Below are positions 28,727 through 35,727 of a stretch of DNA of 64,000 nt, in pieces. A program made the position numbers and the translations under genes. The DNA is taken from positions 4,154,001 through 4,218,000 of the forward strand of contig NZ_CP095864.1 of NCBI RefSeq assembly GCF_023100845.1, given 5' to 3'. The notes below the pieces were generated by a model. It did not search any database. It saw only the letters and a list, made by a program, of their open reading frames with translations, and had not been told where the DNA came from. Positions within the stretch are counted from its first letter, which is position 1. Every line of letters begins with the position of its first letter. Origin of the DNA: Gordonia sp. PP30. GTDB lineage: Bacteria; Actinomycetota; Actinomycetes; Mycobacteriales; Mycobacteriaceae.

Positions 28727-29743
28727 ATGCGTGTACTGGTGACCGGCGGCGCGGGCTACATCGGCTCGCACACGGTGCTGCAACTGCTCGGCGCCGGCCA
28801 CGAGGTGGTGATCGCCGACGACTTCAGCAACGCCAAGCCTTCGGTGGTACCGCGGCTGGAATCGCTTGCCGGGCAGTCGATCCCGGTGCACCGCGTGGAT
28901 CTGACCGACCGCGCCGCGACCGCGGCGCTGCTGGACGCGGAGCCGGTCGACGCGGTGATCCACTTCGCCGGGTTCAAGGCCGTCGGCGAGTCGGTGGCGC
29001 AACCCCTCGACTACTACGAGAACAACCTGGACAGCACCCTGTCGGTCCTGCGCGCGATGGGTGCGCACGGGGTGCGGAAGTTCGTGTTCTCGTCCTCGGC
29101 GACGGTGTACGGCGAGAATCCGGTGCTGGAACGCACCGAGGACATGCCGACCTCGGCCACCAACCCGTACGGCTGGACCAAGGTGATGATCGAGCAGATC
29201 CTGAGTGATCTCGCCGCCTCGGACCCGAGCTGGCGGATCGCGGTGCTGCGCTACTTCAACCCGGTCGGCGCGCACGCCAGCGGCCGGATCGGGGAGGACC
29301 CGAGCGGCTTCCCGAACAATCTGATGCCGTTCATCACGCAGGTGGCGGTCGGTCGGCGCGAGAAGCTGTCGGTGTTCGGCGACGACTACGACACGGTCGA
29401 CGGCACCGGGGTCCGCGACTACATCCACGTCGAAGACCTCGCCGCCGGGCACATCGCCGCGCTCGACCGGCTCGGCGTGATCGACGACCCGTGGTCGGTG
29501 TGGAATCTCGGTACCGGACAAGGCGTTTCGGTGCTGCAACTGGTCGACGCCTTCGCCCGCGCCAGCGGCCGGGAGATCCCGTACCAGATCGCGCCGCGCC
29601 GTCCCGGCGACCAGGCCGCGAACTGGGCGGACCCGTCGAAGGCCAATGCCGAACTCGGCTGGCGCACCACCCGGACGGTCGACGACATGTGCGCCGACTC
29701 GTGGCGCTGGCAGTCGTCGAATCCGAACGGCTACCCCGACTGA
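28727..29743 (+). CDS. galE: UDP-glucose 4-epimerase
   Basis: GalE interconverts UDP-glucose and UDP-galactose and supplies galactofuranose precursors for cell-wall galactan. The 338-residue extended SDR has [19 protein letters not shown] (NAD motif), SSSATVYGENP (catalytic Ser), NPYGWTKVMIE (YxxxK) and RYFNPVGAHASGRIGEDP. The ATG at 28727 is preceded by GGGAG. Its placement directly behind rmlB ties rhamnose and galactose supply for the mycolyl-arabinogalactan wall. Confidence 0.95.
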   Translation: MRVLVTGGAGYIGSHTVLQLLGAGHEVVIADDFSNAKPSVVPRLESLAGQSIPVHRVDLTDRAATAALLDAEPVDAVIHFAGFKAVGESVAQPLDYYENNLDSTLSVLRAMGAHGVRKFVFSSSATVYGENPVLERTEDMPTSATNPYGWTKVMIEQILSDLAASDPSWRIAVLRYFNPVGAHASGRIGEDPSGFPNNLMPFITQVAVGRREKLSVFGDDYDTVDGTGVRDYIHVEDLAAGHIAALDRLGVIDDPWSVWNLGTGQGVSVLQLVDAFARASGREIPYQIAPRRPGDQAANWADPSKANAELGWRTTRTVDDMCADSWRWQSSNPNGYPD

Positions 29744-29808
29744 GCGGCCTGCTGGGCAGAGCCGGGCGGCGTGTGCTCCCCGTGCCGGGGCTGTCTCGGG
29801 TCGTTCTT

Positions 29809-29859
29809 CGTGTCGCGGGTTCCGCATGACACTCGACACGCAACAGGGCCCGCGACACG
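29809..29859. terminator. Possible bidirectional terminator
   Basis: CGTGTCGCGGG (29809-29819) and CCCGCGACACG (29849-29859) are perfect 11-bp inverted repeats around a 29-base loop that contains another small stem (GTCATGCGG/CCGCATGAC-like). It lies in the 271-base gap between the convergent galE and MFS genes, which holds no gene. Confidence 0.5.
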
Positions 29860-30014
29860 CCGATCCGGGGGCCACCCGACGGCTGAGCCACGGCCGCAGG
29901 TGAGCCGCGCCGCCCTTAGCTCGGCTTCGAGGCTCCTCGCCCGGGGGCTCGTCGCACCTCAGCCGACGGCCGAAGAGCCATGCCGATCCCGCAGCGAGTC
30001 GCCCCGCCGGGCCC

Positions 30015-31259
30015 CTATTTCGCGACGCCCTCCCGCGCGAGGACGACGTCCTCCTCGCGGTGCCGGTCGGCGACCCCGCCGGACGGCCGGTACCCCGCCA
30101 CGACCGCCATCCCGACGACGGCCACCGCCGCCCCGAAGATCAGCATCGCCGGATACCCGATGCCGAAGTGCTCGTGTATCCAGGCGAGGATCGCCGGGCT
30201 GGCGAAGCCCAGATAGGTGAGCCCGTAGAAGACCGCGGTGAGACCGGCGAGGTCGTCGGGCCCGGCGATCCGCTGGACCTCCAGCAGCCCGGAGATGAGC
30301 GCCATGCCGTAGCCGGCGCCGAGGACCGCCGCGGCCAGGATCGCGACCGGCACGGTCAGCACGTGCGCGGTGTACGCCGCCAGCAGCATCCCGGCCACGA
30401 CCAGGCCCATCGCCGTCACCAGGGCGCGCGATGATCCCGGACGGTCGATCCGCCGGCCGAACGTCTGGACACCGAAGCCCGCGGTGAGACCGACCACGCA
30501 GCAGACACCCGCGAAGACGATCTCCCAGCCACCGGTCTTCGGGGTGAGGAGCGCGGGGATCACCGCGTAGGCGACGGCACACGTGCCGAACACCCAGGGC
30601 GCCGTCGGCGCCACGCGCAGCCAGAAGCGGAGCCGGCGGGCCGACGGGATCTTGAGATCGTCGAGCAGGCGGCCGTCGTGCGTGCCGGGACGGGTCTCCG
30701 GGGTCCGCAGGAGCAGCCCGAAGGAGACCACGGCGAGCGCGATGTTCACCAGGTAGGCGAGCTGGTCGGGCCACGGCCCCCACTGCGCGAGCAGCGCCGC
30801 CACGCCGGCACCCAGCCCGAAACCGGCGGTGAGGCTGAGCGCGGCGCGTCGTGCCCCGGCGGTCACCGAGGCGCCGGCGGCGTCGGAGAGTTCCTTGATC
30901 CAGCTGCCGCCGACCGCCATCGCCAGACCGAGCGCGATCCCGCTGAATACCCGGCCGGCCGCCAGCAGCGCCACCGAATGCGCCCCGGCGGCGAGCAGCG
31001 CCGATCCGATCGCGGCGAGGATCGGCGACGGCAGCATCAGCGGGCGCCGGCCGAGCCGGTCGGAGAGCGGCCCGCCGATCAGCAGTGCCGGCACGATGCC
31101 CAGCACGTAGGTGAACAGCAGCGCGTCGACCACCACCGCGGACAGGTGCGAGTGGGCGCGGTACATCACCACCAGCGGCGTGAACTCGTTGCCTCCCCAG
31201 GCGGCGGTGAAGACGGCGAGGCTGACGCCGGGCCAGCCGTACCGCGTCGCGGCGCTCAT
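30015..31259 (-). CDS. MFS transporter
   Basis: This 414-residue major facilitator has 12 predicted helices. The signature between helices 2 and 3 is GGPLSDRLGRRPLML, with AGRVFSGIALGLAMAVGGSW in helix 4. The start WGGNEFTPLVVMYRAHSHLS is typical of a group of actinobacterial putative exporters of unknown substrate. Its ATG overlaps the stop of the GntR regulator (ATGA), so the regulator and transporter are one operon and the regulator probably senses the transported compound. Confidence 0.88.
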   Translation of the reverse strand: MSAATRYGWPGVSLAVFTAAWGGNEFTPLVVMYRAHSHLSAVVVDALLFTYVLGIVPALLIGGPLSDRLGRRPLMLPSPILAAIGSALLAAGAHSVALLAAGRVFSGIALGLAMAVGGSWIKELSDAAGASVTAGARRAALSLTAGFGLGAGVAALLAQWGPWPDQLAYLVNIALAVVSFGLLLRTPETRPGTHDGRLLDDLKIPSARRLRFWLRVAPTAPWVFGTCAVAYAVIPALLTPKTGGWEIVFAGVCCVVGLTAGFGVQTFGRRIDRPGSSRALVTAMGLVVAGMLLAAYTAHVLTVPVAILAAAVLGAGYGMALISGLLEVQRIAGPDDLAGLTAVFYGLTYLGFASPAILAWIHEHFGIGYPAMLIFGAAVAVVGMAVVAGYRPSGGVADRHREEDVVLAREGVAK

Positions 31260-31885
31260 CGGGCGACCCCCGGAACCTCGTGGACCTCGGTCAGATGCGT
31301 GGCCAGCAGATCGTCGAACCGCGCGGCGTCGCCTGCCGCGATCGCGGCGGCGAGGGCGGCGTGGTCGTCGTGGATCCGGGCGGTGACGCCCTCATCACGG
31401 TGCAGGCTGGCCGCGGTCATCCGGCGCCGTCGTTCGCCGAGGGAGTCGTAGAAGTCGCGCAGCAGGCTGTTGCGGCCGGCGGCGACGATCAACTGGTGGA
31501 ACTCAGTGTCGATGCGGGCGAACTCGTCGCCCCGCGCCCCGCGATGCTCGGCGAGATTGGCGCGCAACTGTTCGACGAGCGCCGCGATCGCCTCGGGCCG
31601 CTCGACGACACCGCGCACCGCGTGGCCCTCGATCAGCAGCCGCGCTTCCAGGACCTCCCGCGACTCGCGCTCGCCGACCGGCACCACCAGCGCGCCGCGC
31701 TTGGGGTACAGCCGCATCCAGCCCTCCGCGGCCAGGCGCAGGAACGCCTCCCGCACCGGGGTGCGACTGACCTGAAAGCGTTCGGCGATCTCGCCCTCGC
31801 TGATCAATTCGCCGCCGGGCAACGAGCAGGTCAGGATGAGCTCCTTGACCTCGCCGTACACCCGATCGGCCGCCGAATACGTCAT
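31256..31885 (-). CDS. GntR-family (FCD domain) regulator
   Basis: This 209-residue regulator has an N-terminal winged helix (LISEGEIAERFQVSRTPVRE, AFLRLAAEGWMRLYPKRGAL) and a C-terminal FCD all-helical ligand domain with metal-binding type residues (DTEFHQLIVAAGRN, HDDHAALAAAI, ATHLTEVHE). The ATG at 31885 is used; the open frame extends further but crosses the likely promoter. TACATC lies eight bases upstream, consistent with a leaderless transcript. It is translationally coupled to the MFS gene and divergent from malic enzyme. Confidence 0.9.
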   Translation of the reverse strand: MTYSAADRVYGEVKELILTCSLPGGELISEGEIAERFQVSRTPVREAFLRLAAEGWMRLYPKRGALVVPVGERESREVLEARLLIEGHAVRGVVERPEAIAALVEQLRANLAEHRGARGDEFARIDTEFHQLIVAAGRNSLLRDFYDSLGERRRRMTAASLHRDEGVTARIHDDHAALAAAIAAGDAARFDDLLATHLTEVHEVPGVAR

Positions 31886-31887
31886 AG

Positions 31888-31900
31888 ACACAAGATGTAT
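31888..31900. promoter_or_regulatory. Candidate GntR operator
   Basis: ACACA-AGA-TGTAT is an imperfect 13-bp inverted repeat directly upstream of the gntR start codon, of the size bound by FCD-type GntR regulators. It overlaps the presumed leaderless promoter, so it would give autorepression. Confidence 0.4.
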
Positions 31901-32046
31901 TTCTACTCTCCGGGTGCGTCCGGGGTCCACCGAATACCCGGCCACGGTGAGCGCCGTCACCATAGGGGTGCAGAATCGAACCACCCCACACCGGCGCGAC
32001 GGTGCGACGCAGGCCGCCGATACGCCGCCCACGCGAAGGAGCGACC

Positions 32047-33234
32047 GTGACCACCACGCCAGACACCAGCATCGCCACCCCCATCACCGACGACGAGATC
32101 TTCGCCGCCCACGTCGGCGGCAAGCTCTCCGTCGAACTGCGCGCTCCGATCGACACCCAGCGCGACCTCTCGATCGCCTACACCCCGGGGGTCGCGCAGG
32201 TCTCGCGCGCCATCGCCACCGGGCCGCGGCTGGTCGACGAGTACACCTGGACCGATCGCCTGGTGGCCGTGGTCTCCGACGGCACCGCCGTCCTCGGACT
32301 CGGCGACATCGGCCCGCGCGCCTCCCTCCCCGTCATGGAGGGCAAGTCGGCCCTGTTCCGCACGTTCGCGGGCCTCAACTCGATCCCGATCGTGCTGGAC
32401 ACCACCGATCCGGACGAGATCGTCGAGACGATCGTCCGCCTGCGGCCGAGTTTCGGCGCGGTGAATCTGGAAGACATCTCCGCACCCCGCTGCTTCGAGA
32501 TCGAGCGGCGGCTGATCGAAGCGCTCGACTGCCCGGTGATGCACGACGACCAGCACGGCACCGCGATCGTCGTGCTGGCCGCCCTCAAGGCCGCGGCCCG
32601 GCATCTCGGACGCGACCTCGACGGCCTGCGTGTGGTGATCTCCGGCGCCGGCGCCGCGGGGGTCGCCTGCGCCAAGATCCTGCGCGCGGCCGGGATCGGC
32701 GACATCGTCGTCCTGGACTCCAAGGGGATCATCGGCACCGACCGGACCGACCTGAACGAGTTCAAGACCGACCTGGCGAGCTGGAGCAATCCGCGCGGTC
32801 TCCGCGGCGGCATCACCGAGGCGCTGACCGGCGCCGACGTCTTCATCGGTGTCTCGGCGGGCACCGTCCCCGAAGCCGCCGTCGCCGCCATGGCCGACGA
32901 GGCGATCGTCTTCGCCATGTCCAATCCCGACCCGGAGATCCACCCCGACGTCGCCGCCCAGCACGCCGCGATCGTCGCCACCGGGCGCAGCGACTTCCCG
33001 AACCAGATCAACAACGTCCTCGCCTTCCCCGGCGTCTTCGCCGGGGCGCTCGACGCCGGCGCCCGGCGGATCACCGAGGGCATGAAGCTGGCCGCCGCCG
33101 AGGCGATCCTGGGTGTCGTGGGCGACGACCTCACGGCGGACTACATCGTCCCGAGCGCCCTGGACCCGCGGGTGGCGCCCGCGGTGGCCGCCGCCGTCGC
33201 CGACGCCGCCCGAGCCGAAGGCGTCACCGCCTGA
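32047..33234 (+). CDS. NAD(P)-dependent malic enzyme
   Basis: This enzyme decarboxylates malate to pyruvate with NAD(P)+ reduction, linking the TCA cycle to pyruvate and supplying NADPH. At 395 residues it is the short bacterial form. IAYTPGVAQVSRAI has the catalytic Tyr, MEGKSALFRTFAGL the catalytic Lys, NLEDISAPRCFEIE and CPVMHDDQHGTAIV the divalent-metal ligands, and VVISGAGAAGVACAKIL the cofactor motif. The GTG at 32047 has AAGGA six bases upstream. The phosphotransacetylase domain of the long form is absent. Confidence 0.95.
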   Translation: MTTTPDTSIATPITDDEIFAAHVGGKLSVELRAPIDTQRDLSIAYTPGVAQVSRAIATGPRLVDEYTWTDRLVAVVSDGTAVLGLGDIGPRASLPVMEGKSALFRTFAGLNSIPIVLDTTDPDEIVETIVRLRPSFGAVNLEDISAPRCFEIERRLIEALDCPVMHDDQHGTAIVVLAALKAAARHLGRDLDGLRVVISGAGAAGVACAKILRAAGIGDIVVLDSKGIIGTDRTDLNEFKTDLASWSNPRGLRGGITEALTGADVFIGVSAGTVPEAAVAAMADEAIVFAMSNPDPEIHPDVAAQHAAIVATGRSDFPNQINNVLAFPGVFAGALDAGARRITEGMKLAAAEAILGVVGDDLTADYIVPSALDPRVAPAVAAAVADAARAEGVTA

Positions 33235-33241
33235 CCCCGTT

Positions 33242-33271
33242 TTGCCTCACGCCCGACCCGCTCGGTACGAT
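33242..33271 (+). promoter_or_regulatory. Promoter of tRNA-Thr
   Basis: TTGCCT (33242-33247) and TACGAT (33266-33271) with an 18-bp spacer, 28 bases before the 5' end of the tRNA. Confidence 0.6.
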
Positions 33272-33298
33272 CGTGAGCGCTGTCGTCTCGCGCGGCAC

Positions 33299-33374
33299 GC
33301 CGCCTTAGCTCAGTCGGCAGAGCGATTCACTCGTAATGAATAGGTCGGGGGTTCGATTCCCCCAGGCGGCTCCA
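33299..33374 (+). tRNA. tRNA-Thr (CGT)
   Basis: A 76-base cloverleaf: acceptor GCCGCCT/AGGCGGC, D arm TTAGCTCAGTCGGCAGAGC, anticodon loop ACTCGTAAT with anticodon CGT (reads ACG, threonine), TpsiC arm GGGGGTTCGATTCCCCC, and an encoded 3' CCA (33372-33374). No integrase or attachment-site repeat is seen next to it. Confidence 0.96.
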
Positions 33375-33417
33375 CGACGAAGGCCGTGACATCCTCTGAT
33401 GTCACGGCCTTTGTCGT
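33374..33417 (+). terminator. Strong intrinsic terminator after tRNA-Thr
   Basis: A 20-bp stem with one mismatch (AAGGCCGTGACATC paired with GATGTCACGGCCTT, extended by ACGACG/TGTCGT) and a CTCT loop, immediately after the tRNA's CCA. Confidence 0.9.
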
Positions 33418-33547
33418 CTGTCCGGGCGATCGCAGACGACATTCCTTCTCCACTCGCGTCCGGTCACCGACGGGGCCGGCCACGACCCGATGGTCTCCGC
33501 GCTAGAGTAAGACGAACTATCCGGAATGTCCGTCTCGGGAGGTCGTC

Positions 33548-33895
33548 GTGCCGTATCTCGGCCTGATCGTGCTGGCGATCTGGGTGATCGCCCTGGTCGA
33601 TGTGATCGTCGCCGACGAATACCGGGTCCGGCACCTGCCGAAGGTGATCTGGCTGGTGATCGTGATCCTGCTGCCGCTGGTCGGCTCCATCATGTGGCTG
33701 CTGGTCGGGCGCCCGGAGGGTGCCGCGGCCACGCCCCCGCCCCGGACGACCGGCTTCCCCGAGTATGAGCGGCCCGAGTATCAAGCGGCCGTGCGCGCGC
33801 ACGACGACGCCGAGTTCCGCCGCAAGGCCCGCGAACGAGCGGAGGAACAGCGTCGCCGTGCACGACGGCTCGATGATCAGGCCGACGAGACCTGA
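33548..33895 (+). CDS. Small PLDc_N-type membrane protein
   Basis: This 115-residue protein has two membrane helices (about 3-22 and 33-53) in the pattern of the phospholipase-D N-terminal-like (PLDc_N) domain: MPYLGLIVLAIWVIALVDVI, then HLPKVIWLVIVILLPLVGSI and MWLLVGRP. A charged, coiled-coil tail follows (AEFRRKARERAEEQRRRARR). It has no catalytic part. The GTG start has GGGAGG five bases upstream. Many actinobacteria carry such stand-alone proteins without known role. Its 3' end overlaps a decayed minus-strand gene by 19 bases. Confidence 0.85.
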   Translation: MPYLGLIVLAIWVIALVDVIVADEYRVRHLPKVIWLVIVILLPLVGSIMWLLVGRPEGAAATPPPRTTGFPEYERPEYQAAVRAHDDAEFRRKARERAEEQRRRARRLDDQADET

Positions 33896-34180
33896 CCCGA
33901 AACGCGGGGTCGGCAGCCGGACACCCTGGTGATGATGTTGCCGTCGGACACCAGGGGCCCGGTGTCGACGTAGACCGATTTGTCGTGACGCAGCGTCCCC
34001 GTCGCCGCGCCCTGGCCGAGCGTCCGGAGCGCCTTACCGCTGGGCGAGAGCGTCGCCGACTCCGGCATCGGGCCGAGAGCAGTGGTGCCCGCCTGTGCAT
34101 TCGGCAGGACCCGTAGCGTGCCGTTCCGGCAGTGCCGATGCCATCAGAACCACCGCGACGGCCGTTACACGTAGTTTCAT
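33877..34180 (-). pseudogene. Small secreted protein gene with a frameshift
   Basis: The reverse strand encodes a signal peptide (MKLRVTAVAVVLMASA) starting at 34180. The rest of the coding sequence then continues in the next frame: CRNGTLRVLPNAQAGTTALG, GPMPESATLSPSGKALRTLG, SVYVDTGPLVSDGNIITRVS and the end GQVSSA at 33877. One extra base near 34130 explains the shift. Third-position GC is high in the downstream half, supporting a real gene of about 100 residues with two cysteines. Family is not recognised. Recent inactivation or sequence error are both possible. Confidence 0.5.
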
Positions 34181-34279
34181 TCCCCGGAAATTACGCGTAT
34201 CGGCGGTCCGCATCTGTTCAAGATTCTCGACACTTCCGGCGGCCTCCCGGCCCGCCCTACGTCACGGTAGGGTCAGAAG

Positions 34280-34449
34280 ATGAGCGCCAAGCCGATCGCC
34301 ATCCTCTATGTGATCGGGATGATCGTGCTGGTCGTGGGCGTCGACGTGCTGTTTCTCCGCGGTCGGGCCGACCTCTGGCCCGCCTGGCCGTGAACATCGC
34401 CATCGTCGCCGTGGCCGCCGTGATCTACGTCGTCTTTCTCCGGCACTGA
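34280..34449 (+). pseudogene. Two-helix membrane protein gene with a frameshift
   Basis: The ATG at 34280 starts MSAKPIAILYVIGMIVLVVG then VDVLFLRGRADLWPAWP and stops at 34393. The following bases, read one frame over, give ARLAVNIAIVAVAAVIYVVF plus LRH and a stop at 34449. Adding one G to the GG at 34377-34378 restores a single 56-residue reading frame (..RADLWARLAVNI..) of two membrane helices, matching the size and pattern of small actinobacterial membrane proteins. So a 1-base deletion or a homopolymer sequencing error is likely. Confidence 0.65.
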
Positions 34450-34459
34450 CCACGCCGCC

Positions 34460-34488
34460 TTGACGAAGACTCGAACGCATGTTCGTAT
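34460..34488 (+). promoter_or_regulatory. Promoter with LexA (SOS) box
   Basis: TCGAACGCATGTTCGT (34471-34486) matches the actinobacterial LexA operator TCGAAC-N4-GTTCGA at all but the last base. It sits between TTGACG (34460-34465) and TCGTAT (34483-34488), a promoter with a 17-bp spacer whose -10 ends six bases before the next gene's ATG, implying leaderless, DNA-damage-induced expression. Confidence 0.88.
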
Positions 34489-34494
34489 TGAATC

Positions 34495-35511
34495 ATGCGG
34501 TGGTCGAGTCAGGCGGCGGATGCCGACGACGGCGGACTGCCCGGCCTGGACCGGGCCGGGCTGGTCCGCACCGTGCAGACCCCCGAGTTCGAGGGCATCA
34601 CCTTCCACGAGGTGCTCGCGAAGAGCGCGCTGAACAAGATCCCCGAGGGCGTGCAGCTGCCGTTCACCTACACGGTCAACACCATGCGCGGCTGCACCCA
34701 CGCCTGCCGATACTGCTTTGCCCGCCCGACCCACGAATACCTCGACCTGAACCCCGGGCACGACTTCGATTCGCAGATCGTCGTGAAACTCAACGTCGCC
34801 GCGGTGCTCCGCAAGGAATTACGCCGCAAGTCGTGGAAGCGGGAGACCGTCGCCCTCGGCACCAACACCGACCCCTACCAGCGCGCCGAGGGCCGCTACC
34901 GGCTGATGCCCGGCGTGATCCGCGCACTGGCCGAGTCGGGCACCGGCATGTCGATCCTCACCAAAGGCACCCTGCTGCGCCGCGACCTCCCGCTGCTCCG
35001 CGCGGCACGCGGCTCGGTCGATGTCAGCGTCGGCGTCTCGCTGGCCATGCTCGACGACGACCTGCGCAAGCAACTCGATCCGGGCGCGCCCTCCCCGCGC
35101 GCCCGGCTCGACCTGATCGCCGCGCTCGCCGACGCCGGCCTGGCGCCGCACGTCATGGTGGCCCCGGTGGTCCCCTACCTCACCGACGACTCCTCGCAGC
35201 TCGACGCACTCCTCGCCGCGCTGGCCGACGCCGGCGCCGCCCGCATCACCGCGTTTCCGCTGCACCTGCGCGGCGCGACGCAGGGCGTCTTCCTGGAGTG
35301 GCTCGCCGAGCACCATCCCGCACTGGTCCGCCGCTACCGCTCCCTGTACGCCCGCGGCGGCTACGTCCGCCCGGAGTATTCGGCCCGCCTGCGTGAGAAG
35401 ATGGCGCCGCTCGTCGCCCGCCACGGTCTGGCCCGGCCCGAACCCGCGCCCGCCCCGGACCCGAACGACACCGAGGTCACGCCCCGGGAGCCCGCCCTCA
35501 CGCTCTTCTGA
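34495..35511 (+). CDS. Rv2578c-family radical SAM protein
   Basis: This 338-residue radical-SAM protein of the M. tuberculosis Rv2578c type resembles spore photoproduct lyase-like proteins in its core. The cluster motif is MRGCTHACRYCFARPTHEYL (CxxxCxxC), followed by LGTNTDPYQRAEGRYRLMPG and SILTKGTLLRRDLPLL. The reaction is unknown; the SOS box in its promoter points to a DNA-damage role, and Rv2578c itself is reported as LexA-regulated. It ends 124 bases before palindrome B2. Confidence 0.92.
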   Translation: MRWSSQAADADDGGLPGLDRAGLVRTVQTPEFEGITFHEVLAKSALNKIPEGVQLPFTYTVNTMRGCTHACRYCFARPTHEYLDLNPGHDFDSQIVVKLNVAAVLRKELRRKSWKRETVALGTNTDPYQRAEGRYRLMPGVIRALAESGTGMSILTKGTLLRRDLPLLRAARGSVDVSVGVSLAMLDDDLRKQLDPGAPSPRARLDLIAALADAGLAPHVMVAPVVPYLTDDSSQLDALLAALADAGAARITAFPLHLRGATQGVFLEWLAEHHPALVRRYRSLYARGGYVRPEYSARLREKMAPLVARHGLARPEPAPAPDPNDTEVTPREPALTLF

Positions 35512-35635
35512 GCCGGCCACCCGACACCGTCGAAGTCTGTGTTCGCCGTGAAACTGCTGCGATACCGCCATCGAGAGCGGGCCGCACAGGCACCACATGG
35601 ACATCGCCGGTGAGCCCTTCCACACGTCGGGCCGC

Positions 35636-35706
35636 GTCGGCCATCCCCGAATACCGGGTCACGAGGGACGATTCCCGCCGTAGCCCGACATTCGGGGGTG
35701 ACCGAC
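35636..35706. repeat. Interspersed palindrome family B, copy 2
   Basis: A 71-bp inverted repeat from GTCGGCCATCCCCGAATA to TATTCGGGGGTGACCGAC-like arms (the right arm reads CATTCGGGGGTGACCGAC). It lies between the convergent radical SAM gene (+) and the nSTAND gene (-). The inner arms are more diverged than in copies 1 and 3. Confidence 0.88.
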
Positions 35707-35727
35707 GAGACCGCTCGGCCGCGCCCG

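Noticed and set aside
33299-33417. tRNA-Thr as an integration site of a genomic island
   Set aside because: No integrase gene and no repeat of the tRNA 3' end were found in the flanking sequence.
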